Source: Dehalococcoidia bacterium
GTDB taxonomy: Bacteria; Chloroflexota; Dehalococcoidia; UBA3495
Assembly: GCA_002730485.1 (NCBI GenBank)
Contig: PCAH01000140.1
Coordinates: forward strand, 1-12,657
DNA: 12,657 nucleotides
Direction: 5' to 3'
The stretch's first letter is position 1. The number at the start of each line of letters is the position of its first letter. Below, piece after piece: positions 1 through 5,684 of the stretch. The translations under genes were made by a program, and so were the position numbers. The notes beneath the pieces are model-generated. The model was not told the origin of the DNA, did no database searches, and was given only the letters and a program-made list of their open reading frames with translations.

Positions 1-1
1 C

Positions 2-367
2 CAGATCATTGAGCAGCTTTCGGACATAGCCCCAGTGACGGCGGTGCGTGGGAACAATGACCGCGAGGGACCGGAGTCGGAATATCCGGAGATAGAGACC
101 CTCAATCTGGGCGGCTGCCATATCTACCTGACGCACATCGTGAAGGTTCCGAAAGAGGGCGATGAGGCCGGGCTTGCTGTTTACCGAGAGCAAGGGGCCG
201 ACGCCGTGGTGTATGGGCATAGCCATTACGCCTTCCACGAGGAACGGTCTGGCCTGACCTTTTTCAACCCGGGTGCGGCGGGTAAGCGACGTTTCAAGGT
301 TGTGCCGAGTATCGGGTTGCTGGATTTGGAGCCAGGGCGGGTTGAAGGGCGGATTCTGGTTCTATGA
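2..367 (+). CDS. Metallophosphoesterase, YfcE/MJ0936 family (5'-partial)
   Basis: This is the C-terminal part of a calcineurin-like phosphoesterase of the YfcE/MJ0936 type, a metal-dependent cytosolic phosphodiesterase family. The frame is open from base 2 to the TGA at 365-367, so the gene starts outside the window; the GTG at 35 is internal. Visible motifs are GNND (a metal-binding block, residues about 17-20 of the fragment), a LTH histidine block, and YGHSHYA, the GHSH/GHTH metal motif. A FFNPGAAGKRRF block follows, matching the family's usual NPGS region near the C terminus. The first metal block (DxH) is missing because of the window edge. The physiological substrate cannot be told from sequence. 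The gene is convergent with the SDR gene at 509-1366, and a hairpin lies between them. Confidence 0.88.
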   Translation, partial: QIIEQLSDIAPVTAVRGNNDREGPESEYPEIETLNLGGCHIYLTHIVKVPKEGDEAGLAVYREQGADAVVYGHSHYAFHEERSGLTFFNPGAAGKRRFKVVPSIGLLDLEPGRVEGRILVL

Positions 368-388
368 ACCCGGAATCCCCAGATAAGT

Positions 389-430
389 TCCCCCATCCTA
401 ACCTTCCCCCGCTGGGGGGAAGGGATTTTG
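389..430. repeat. Hairpin-forming dispersed-type repeat between convergent genes
   Basis: A C-rich then G-rich stretch contains a perfect 9-bp stem (402-410 with 415-423, loop GCTG) followed by a short T-rich run. It sits between the convergent phosphoesterase and SDR genes, where it could end transcription on +. The wording, with CCCATCCTAACC ahead of the CCCCC/GGGGG palindrome, resembles small intergenic palindromic repeats found in many copies in environmental bacterial genomes. I see only one copy here, so the repeat status is from memory of that type and not shown by this window. Confidence 0.5.
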
Positions 431-508
431 GTTTGGGTTCTGCCCCTTAGGCCTGTGGCCAAGAGTGCGAGACCCTCAGTACTGTGTCTTCAGGTTTTGC
501 CTAAAACG

Positions 509-1366
509 TCACTGGTTTCGCGGGCCCATCCTGATTGCCTGAGCACCCAACTGGGGCCATGCGGCGGGGGCAGCTGATTTTTCCAGGCGTTCTTCCAGCG
601 GGAGGTTTTCATCCCAATGATAGCCAATGAACCTTTGGCCGTTGATGCCGTCTGATTCGTCCGAAGAGAGCCAGACCACCGGGGCCATCATCACATCCGG
701 GTTGATCATGGCTTCCCGTTGGTAATCCGTATCGTCGGGAATCAGATCGGTGCTGGCCATGCCTCCCGGTACGAGCACGTTGACGGTGACACCAGTGCCC
801 TCCAGTTCCCTGGATGCCATGGCGATCAACGCCTCATGGGAAGCTTTGGACGGACCGTAGGGCGCAGCACCAGCGCGGTACATGGTGTTCATGCTGGTGG
901 TGACACCGATGATGCGGCCCCAGCCCTGGGCCAGCATGTAGGGCACAACGGTCCGGGTCATATAGAAGGGGCCGTTACTGTTTACCGCCACCACCCGGTC
1001 CCATTCCTCGGCGGAAATCTCCCAGAACTTGTTTTCAGTCTCGCCGCCCAACAGCATCTTTGGAGGGGCGACTCCGGCGTTGTTGACCAGTATATGCAGT
1101 CCACCCAGCTCCTCGATAGTGCGCTCGATGGAACGTTCTGCTTCGCCGATGGAGGTGACGTCTACGACCTGGGTCATGACACAATCGTCGCCTCCAATCT
1201 CGCGCATGTAATTGGAAGTCTCATCCAGCCACTGCTGGTTGATGTCCATCATCGACACCCTAGCTCCGGCCTTGACCAGAGCCTCAGTCATCGCCCGCCC
1301 CAACCCACGGGGACTGGCAGCCCCGGTAACAATAGCAATCTTCCCGTCAAGAACTTTCTTCTGCAC
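509..1366 (-). CDS. SDR family NAD(P)-dependent oxidoreductase
   Basis: A 285-residue classical short-chain dehydrogenase/reductase, expected to be a soluble Rossmann-fold enzyme that interconverts a hydroxyl and a carbonyl group. The nucleotide-binding loop is TGAASPRGLG (14-23), slightly longer than the usual TGxxxGxG. Asp41 at the end of beta-2 suggests NAD rather than NADP. NNAG is at 95-98, and the catalytic set is Asn129, Ser158, Tyr170 and Lys174 (YGPSK). The C terminus lacks the usual DGG ending and carries an extra charged tail of about 40 residues (from GYHWDENL on). The start is GTG at 1366, chosen because GGAGAG lies 5-7 bases upstream. It is 78 bases downstream of the second SDR gene on the same strand and is probably transcribed with it. 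The substrate is not recognisable. Confidence 0.9.
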   Translation of the reverse strand: MQKKVLDGKIAIVTGAASPRGLGRAMTEALVKAGARVSMMDINQQWLDETSNYMREIGGDDCVMTQVVDVTSIGEAERSIERTIEELGGLHILVNNAGVAPPKMLLGGETENKFWEISAEEWDRVVAVNSNGPFYMTRTVVPYMLAQGWGRIIGVTTSMNTMYRAGAAPYGPSKASHEALIAMASRELEGTGVTVNVLVPGGMASTDLIPDDTDYQREAMINPDVMMAPVVWLSSDESDGINGQRFIGYHWDENLPLEERLEKSAAPAAWPQLGAQAIRMGPRNQ

Positions 1367-1418
1367 TATATCTCTCCAAAATAAGTCATACCCGAGGAAC
1401 CGCGCCAGCGTATTCGCC

Positions 1419-1436
1419 CCCCGCGGCTGAGCGGGG
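1419..1436. other. Small GC-rich hairpin between the two SDR genes
   Basis: CCCCGC (1419-1424) pairs with GCGGGG (1431-1436) around a 6-base loop, and the motif GCGG(GG)CTGA is repeated in tandem just beside it. It falls in the 78-base gap between the SDR genes. With no T-run it is not a convincing terminator; an mRNA-stability hairpin in the dicistronic transcript is possible. Confidence 0.3.
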
Positions 1437-1444
1437 CTGAGCGT

Positions 1445-2197
1445 TTATTGGGCTAGGTAGCCGCCGTCTATGACCAACTCGGTGCCGGTCACGAACGATG
1501 ACTCGTCTGAAGCCAGGTATAGCACACCGTAGGCGATGTCGTCTGGCTTGCCTGTGCGTCCAATGGGAATACGGGCCAAGGACGCTGCTTCAGCGTCGGG
1601 GTCACCCTGCCGGAAAGAAGTCATCGGGGTATCGATAGGGCCTGGGTGCACGGAATTCGCTCGGATGCCTTCAGAGGCGTATTGGATGGCCGTGGACTTG
1701 GTGAAGAGACGCACCGCGCCCTTGGAGGCGTTGTAAACAGCCGAGATATAAGACTGGCCAGCAATGCCGGAGATAGACGATATATTGACGATGGATCCAC
1801 CATCGGCCTTTCGCAACTCCGGAATCGCGGCTTTGGTTCCGAGAAACACGCCCTTGGAGTTGATGTCCATCACCCGGTCCCATTCGTCCATGCTGATGTC
1901 TTCCAGACCCACGAGGGAGACCACTCCCGCGTTGTTGACCAGGATGTCCAGCTTGCCGAACTTCTCTGTAGTCTCGGCGATGGCGGAGTTCCAGTTGTCT
2001 TCGCTAGTGACGTCCAGATGCACATAGAGACAATCACCGCCCAGGTCATGGATGGCCGCTTCGGTTCGGCGGCCTTCCTCGTCCAACACGTCGCCAATGA
2101 CAACCTTGGCGCCCTCTTTGGCAAAGAGCATGGCCTCCGCAGCGCCCATGCCGCGGGCTCCGCCGCTTATGAAAGCGACCTTATTCTCAAGACGCAT
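1445..2197 (-). CDS. SDR family oxidoreductase (glucose-1-dehydrogenase / hydroxysteroid-dehydrogenase-like)
   Basis: A 250-residue classical SDR of standard length, soluble and probably tetrameric as is usual for the family. The cofactor loop is SGGARGMG (11-18). Asp36 after beta-2 points to NAD. NNAG lies at 88-91, Asn113 is in DINSKG, the catalytic serine is in NISSISG (Ser140/141), and YNASK gives Tyr155 and Lys159. HPGPIDTPM (the PG motif) and the terminal DGGYLAQ are typical of the glucose 1-dehydrogenase, cyclopentanol dehydrogenase and 3alpha/20beta-hydroxysteroid dehydrogenase branch. The true substrate cannot be assigned. The start ATG at 2197 has an AGGGGGT Shine-Dalgarno sequence about 4-5 bases upstream. 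It is first in a probable two-gene unit with the SDR at 509-1366 and follows the promoter at 2256-2283. Confidence 0.92.
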   Translation of the reverse strand: MRLENKVAFISGGARGMGAAEAMLFAKEGAKVVIGDVLDEEGRRTEAAIHDLGGDCLYVHLDVTSEDNWNSAIAETTEKFGKLDILVNNAGVVSLVGLEDISMDEWDRVMDINSKGVFLGTKAAIPELRKADGGSIVNISSISGIAGQSYISAVYNASKGAVRLFTKSTAIQYASEGIRANSVHPGPIDTPMTSFRQGDPDAEAASLARIPIGRTGKPDDIAYGVLYLASDESSFVTGTELVIDGGYLAQ

Positions 2198-2255
2198 GAC
2201 GACCCCCTTTGATTAGCACCGATGAATCCTATTAGGAAGCTGGATGGCTGGTGCG

Positions 2256-2283
2256 ATTCTAACGGTTAGACAGGGTTAGTCAA
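2256..2283 (-). promoter_or_regulatory. Sigma-70-like promoter for the SDR pair
   Basis: On the minus strand TTGACT (2283-2278) and TAGAAT (2261-2256) are separated by 16 bases, each 5/6 to the vegetative consensus. The start codon of the SDR at 2197 is about 58 bases beyond the -10 box. The spacer contains two CTAACC hexamers. Confidence 0.6.
2258..2270. promoter_or_regulatory. Palindromic operator candidate overlapping the -10 box
   Basis: TCTAAC-G-GTTAGA is a perfect 13-nt inverted repeat that covers four bases of the -10 element of the SDR promoter. A further GTTAG lies a few bases away at 2275-2279. A repressor bound here would block RNA polymerase. No regulator gene is present in the window, so the binding protein is unknown. 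Confidence 0.4.
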
Positions 2284-2312
2284 TGGCCTTAAGGGGTTTT
2301 GGAGATAGAGGG

Positions 2313-2980
2313 TTAAACGATTGAACAGGAGTCTACTGGCTGGTTTCCGTTGACCGGGCCAGTGAGTGTGCCGCCGCAGGAGTTGGTGATGGTACCGGCG
2401 TTGACCAAAGTGCGGTTGTTCGCGATCTCACCGGAGTTGTTGATGATGCTGTTAGAAAGGTTGTTAACTGAGCCGGTGATGGTCAAAGTGCCTCCGGTGC
2501 GGTTGTTCAACTCTCCCGACAGGTTCTGGTAGGCGCCGAAATGGAACACTTCCACGATCCCAGAATTCTCGATCGAACCACCGTTATCGAGCAGGCTTTC
2601 AAACACGTTGATACGGCCCGAGTTGGTGATCTTTGACCCAGACTTGGCTGAAAATACCCCCACGCCACCCTGGTTCAAGGTCCCGGAATTGACCAGTGTG
2701 CCACCGGAGCCGATTACGACGTTCCCTCCGCCGCTGGTGGTATTGAACACACCGGCGTTGGTGAATGAACCACTATTGGTCAGCGTTGCTGCGTTACGGA
2801 GAACGAAATTGGAGGCGGCGTCGTTGACCACGGTCCCGTGGTTGGTGAACCCGGCACCGGCCCCATTGGTGATCAGACCGCCGACATTGTTGATGGTGCC
2901 GGAAGACTTGTTAACCAGAGACGTGCCGTCATTGATCAATTCACCATCCGTTATGTTCAGGGTTCCCTTGTTGATGATCA
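2313..2980 (-). pseudogene. Fragment 3: Asn/Gly-rich beta-helix-like repeat tail
   Basis: About 221 codons continue module III after the frameshift. The residues follow a loose repeat of the form (I/L)-x-N-x-G-T/S-(I/L)-x-N, seen in SSGTINN, NSGSFTN, NSGTLNQG, NSGRIN, ENSGIVE and NSGEIANN. This is typical of right-handed beta-helix or adhesin stalks. The end, NSCGGTLTGPVNG...DSC, repeats the Cys-Gly-Gly closing motif of modules I and II, so the C terminus looks natural and ends at TAA 2313-2315. The TTG at 2939 sometimes taken as a start has no ribosome site and lies inside the repeat, so it is not a real gene start. Confidence 0.68.
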
Positions 2981-4159
2981 GCCGGTGTTCTGGTTCTGGA
3001 TTCTTCCACCATTGAGGTTGACGGTGCCGTCGATCCAGATGGAACCACCAGGAGACTGGTCTGCTATACGCAGGGCAACGTCCGGTCCGATATTCAGCGT
3101 CTGCCCATCTGAGACCGTCAAAAGCCCTCGGGAGTTGATATCAAAGGACTCGTCAAGATTTACGGTGGTGAGTGCACCGTCAGTGTCTCTGATCAAGACG
3201 GCATCGTTGGAATTCGGAACGATATCCGCATCCCAGTTCTCAGCGTCTGACCAGTTGTTGGTGACCCCGCCGCTGTCCCAGAAACACGCGTCCTGGATCA
3301 CCGAAGCTCCGGTGACGCCGCTCGCAGACACGGCACCCCGGCAGGCGTTGTGGGCTTTACCTTTGTTGTTGAAGGCCGTTGGGGCATCATGCTGAAGCCT
3401 GGAGTAATTCGACACGAATACCGTGCCATGGTTGATCAACAGCCCGCCCTGCTCCTTGATGGTCAGGCTTATGCCCGGGAACCGACCGCGTCCAACGGTC
3501 AAGGTATCTCCGGCGCTGACGCTCAGAGTTTGAGACTCGACCACAAGATAGATGTCTACGGTCACCTTGGCAGGCTTGCCACCTTCGCCGTTTATCAAGA
3601 TGGGGTGATTGGCAGCGGGAGTAAGGCCGTTGACCCAATTGGCCGGATTGGACCAATCGTCATTGCCACCGGCGCCGCTCCAGATGCAGGGCGCTAATTC
3701 GACGCTGCTCAAAATCCCGGAGTCGTTGACCGTTCCGCCGCAGGCGTTGGCAATCACACCCGTGTTGGTGCCAATCTTCGTATTGTTGAATACCCCGCCC
3801 ACATGGTTCACAAAGCTGGATGTCTTTCCAGAGGTGAGAATCGTGCCTTCGTTGTTGAACGTGCCGTTATTGACCGTCGACCCATCGTTCCGGATTTCGC
3901 CCTTGACATCGACGGTCCCAAAATTGGTGAAGGTTGCCCCTTCGGTGATACTTAGAACAGAGTTGACGCCGCCAATGCTGAGCGTTCCCGTGGTCAGCGT
4001 GAAATCAGAAGTGAGGATTGGCGAATGGACCTCATCCGGGTTGCCTTCGATGACGATCGGTTCACTACCGGTAGGAACGCCAAAGGGACTCCAATTGACG
4101 TCTTGGCTCCAGCTACCGTTGGTGCCTCCGATCCAGGTCTTTGTCTTCTGTGCTGCCGT
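2978..4159 (-). pseudogene. Fragment 2: W...NW adhesin-like modules I-III
   Basis: 393 codons are open in the frame of fragment 1 from just after its TAA to TGA 2978. Three modules begin W-x-GG...W-S-x3-N-W: TWIGGTNGSWSQDVNW (near 4138), IWSGAGGNDDWSNPANW (near 3685) and FWDSGGVTNNWSDAENW (near 3283). Each continues with a P..(D/N)..(V/I).I strand pattern and then turns rich in Asn, Gly and Thr (for example STVNNGTFNNEGT). Modules I and II end with NACGG or NACRG followed by a Cys just before the next W, which suggests a disulphide per module. This pattern is common in large secreted beta-helix/adhesin-like proteins of uncertain ligand. A gene call starting at GTG 3811 would cut module I in half. 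Confidence 0.7.
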
Positions 4160-5041
4160 TTAGATGGGCTGAATCGTTGGCGTGGGAGTGGGACTTGGCG
4201 TCGAGGTCGGCGTAGGGGCTGGTGTTGGGTCAGGTGTGAGAGAGGGCGTTGGAGCCGGGGTTGCGGTTGGGGTCTGTGCCGATAACGAAGCCGTCTGTTC
4301 CGGGCTGGAACCCCAGGTGTAATCTACGCTGACAATATCTTCTTGGTAGCCAAAAACCTTCATCAAGAATGGATTTTGGGTGGTGCCGGAGATGTGGATG
4401 GACTCGTCTCCCCTATTTCCGTTGGAGCCGTCCCATCCGGTCCAGTCGATTATCACTCCGCCGTAAAACCCGGTGACCGGAGAATGGCTGTAGATCAGAG
4501 CTGGCTTGCCGCCCACTTGCCAGCCAACCACAAAGGTGTCGCCGTCCCAGAGTTCTATGTCCAGATCTTTGGCTGCAACCAGGTCGATCTGAAGATTGTC
4601 CACACCTGCCGGAATGGTGCCGATGGTGACTCTCCCGTTTTGGGGCACGGCTTTGTAGAACTGTCCCGCACCGCTGGCCGCATGGACAAGTACGTAGGTA
4701 CCCTCCCAGGAATAATCCACCTTGACCGAGCCGCCCTCATAGCCAAAAGCTTTCATTACAAAGGTGTTCTTTGTTGTGCCGGAGATGGTGATGGCTTCGT
4801 TTCCCAGGTTGCCGTCTATGCCATTCCAACCGCTCCAGGTGATGGCTACGTCGTTGTAATCACCGGTGGTCTCTCCCTCACCATGAATCTGAGCCCGGCC
4901 GCCGTTAGCTTCCCAGCCGACCACGAAGACATCGCCATCCCAGAGTTCGATATCCAGGTCTGCCACGGCTGTGAGGTTGATGGAAAGGTCTGTGATCCCA
5001 ACAGGGATCTTGCCGATGAGCGTGTGCTCACCCTCTGGCAC
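4160..5041 (-). pseudogene. Fragment 1: tandem beta-rich domains plus Thr/Pro linker
   Basis: This fragment reads 293 residues from the first possible start, a GTG at 5041 with no Shine-Dalgarno sequence. Two repeats of about 115 residues share DLDIELWDGD, FVVGW, a SGW/TGW block, ISGTT, and a closing VDYSW/VDYTW. The style is like prepeptidase C-terminal (PPC) beta-sandwiches that bind sugar or protein outside the cell, but I cannot name the family with certainty. The tail from about 4273 alternates Thr-Pro/Ala-Pro/Ser-Pro, a typical extracellular hinge or wall-spanning linker. Such a linker normally joins two domains, yet here it ends at once in TAA, and the same frame continues with a new domain. 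That argues the TAA is a lesion. Read upstream, the frame enters the tRNA-Pro gene, so any call starting at 5164 is an artefact. Confidence 0.7.
4163..4273 (-). repeat. Thr-Pro repeat linker (short tandem DNA repeat)
   Basis: About 37 codons encode an alternating Thr/Ser/Ala/Asp-Pro run. On + the DNA is an imperfect GGNGTNGG-type repeat that is almost free of C-rich breaks. Runs of this kind are prone to slippage, and in secreted proteins they act as extended, often glycosylated spacers. Confidence 0.75.
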
Positions 5042-5120
5042 ATACTTGGCAAGCTGCGGGCTTTCAACTGGGTGGTGACGCAGGGATAGAGGAAGAAGGG
5101 GATTTCTGGAGTTGTTACGC

Positions 5121-5195
5121 TGGTCGGGGTGGGGAGAATCGAACTCCCGACCTCCTGCTCCCAAAGCAGGCGCCCTACCGCTGGGCTACACCCCG
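5121..5195 (-). tRNA. tRNA-Pro(UGG)
   Basis: The minus strand folds as a standard cloverleaf. The acceptor CGGGGTG (5195-5189) pairs with CACCCCG (5131-5125). The D-stem is GCCC/GGGC, and the anticodon stem CCTGC/GCAGG holds the loop TTTGGGA, giving anticodon TGG. The T-arm is GGGAG-TTCGATT-CTCCC. Discriminator A is at 5124 and a genomically encoded CCA at 5123-5121. The broken surface-protein gene begins directly after this CCA on the same strand. Confidence 0.97.
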
Positions 5196-5210
5196 ATTGC
5201 AGATGCAATC
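5195..5210. repeat. Inverted repeat at the 5' edge of tRNA-Pro
   Basis: GATTGCA-GA-TGCAATC is a perfect 7+7 inverted repeat that starts on the first base of the tRNA gene. It could form a 5'-leader hairpin in the precursor transcript, at the point RNase P must cut. The loop of two bases is too small for a perfect stem, so the tip would open. Confidence 0.4.
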
Positions 5211-5418
5211 TTATCATGCGTGGAACGTTCAATTGCTGGGCTGAGGCGAAATTGATCCTGTTTTCTTGTTGCATGCGGGCTCCTCTCCTATTTCAGTACA
5301 CTAATCAATCGTACCGGAGTACGCCGCTACGTTCGAACCGCTTTTTGGAAAAGGCGCCATATGGCATCACAAGGTACGGAAAAGTAGCAGTTTGACGCCC
5401 GTGATGTACTCCCAAAAC
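5211..5418. other. Spacer between the two tRNA genes
   Basis: No gene is supported here; the short open frames do not resemble proteins and one runs through the tRNA. It should hold the promoter for tRNA-Pro on -, but the best pairs found (for example TTGAAC with TAAGAT at 13-base spacing) are poor. A 10-bp palindrome GCCATATGGC lies at 5356-5365 with no known role. Confidence 0.35.
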
Positions 5419-5419
5419 A

Positions 5420-5451
5420 AAAAGCCCTGGTCATTCTTGACCAGGGCTTTT
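5420..5451. terminator. Strong bidirectional hairpin terminator downstream of tRNA-Arg
   Basis: A perfect 14-bp stem, AAAAGCCCTGGTCA (5420-5433) with TGACCAGGGCTTTT (5438-5451), closes a TTCT loop and is bounded by A- and T-runs on both sides. On - it lies 35 bases past the tRNA-Arg CCA, so it is placed to end that transcript. On - the downstream T-run is TTTTTGTTTTGGG. Confidence 0.88.
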
Positions 5452-5485
5452 GGAATGCATCAACCAGTGGAGATTTGAAATGTGA

Positions 5486-5560
5486 TGGTACCCCCGGAGA
5501 GGGTCGAACTCTCGTCTCCGGCTCCGGAGGCCGGCACTCTATCCACTGAGCTACAGGGGC
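5486..5560 (-). tRNA. tRNA-Arg(CCG)
   Basis: A minus-strand cloverleaf. Acceptor GCCCCTG (5560-5554) pairs with CGGGGGT (5496-5490), with a G-U at the end pair. The D-arm is GCTC/GAGT, and the anticodon stem CCGGC/GCCGG holds the loop CTCCGGA, giving anticodon CCG (reads CGG). The T-arm is GAGAG-TTCGACC-CTCTC. The discriminator is A (5489) and CCA is encoded at 5488-5486. The tRNA is on the same strand as tRNA-Pro, but the terminator at 5420-5451 separates the two transcripts. Confidence 0.96.
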
Positions 5561-5626
5561 ATTACACGCCATCAGAATATCACGCTTGGTTAAGGGCCAA
5601 CAAGCAAACGCCAGCCCTCTCGTTGG

Positions 5627-5656
5627 TGGACAAACCCCGATGCTGAACACTAGACT
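5627..5656 (+). promoter_or_regulatory. Candidate promoter for the Ldh_2 dehydrogenase
   Basis: TGGACA (5627-5632) and TAGACT (5651-5656) are 18 bases apart, 5/6 and 4/6 to consensus, ending 28 bases before the ATG at 5685. It is a moderate match only, supported mainly by its position. Confidence 0.4.
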
Positions 5657-5684
5657 AGGGGCACTTTCCAGATGAGGTTCAATC

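Larger units (their letters stand above)
2313..5120 (-). pseudogene. Decayed modular extracellular/adhesin-like protein gene (whole locus)
   Basis: Three minus-strand reading frames join into one former gene of about 900 remaining codons. The parts in order are two tandem beta-rich domains (about 5050-4290), a Thr/Pro linker (4273-4163), three W...NW modules (first Trp codons near 4135, 3682 and 3280), and an Asn/Gly-rich repeat tail ending at 2313. Part one and part two are in the same frame, separated only by TAA at 4162-4160. There is no credible start codon after that TAA for more than 300 bases. Part two and part three are offset by one base at TGA 2980-2978. Adding a single C there restores the aligned repeat wording NTG-L-IINKGTLN. 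There is no signal peptide or supported start, and the left-over N terminus runs straight into the tRNA-Pro gene. By family style it was secreted or surface-bound. Consensus errors could explain one lesion, but hardly the missing 5' end as well. Confidence 0.7.

Noticed and set aside
719..1384. A 221-codon open frame on + opposite the first SDR gene
   Set aside because: It mirrors the SDR codons on the other strand, has no recognisable motif, and no ribosome site was seen.
2608..3395. Plus-strand open frames opposite the repeat tail
   Set aside because: Their Pro/Val-rich translations are complements of the Asn/Gly repeats on the minus strand.
2313..4160. TAA read as a recoded amino acid
   Set aside because: dapB, pnp, rpsO and the second SDR all end naturally in TAA, so TAA is a normal stop here.
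4163..4273. Possible short-repeat array such as CRISPR
   Set aside because: The repeat is a continuous Thr-Pro coding run without spacers or conserved repeat units.
4160..5164. A 334-residue protein starting at 5164 on the minus strand
   Set aside because: Its first dozen or so codons translate the tRNA-Pro gene (GGREFDSPHPDQ is the usual product of reading a tRNA), so the start is false.
5210..5420. A small gene between the two tRNAs
   Set aside because: No open frame with a ribosome site or protein-like composition was found.
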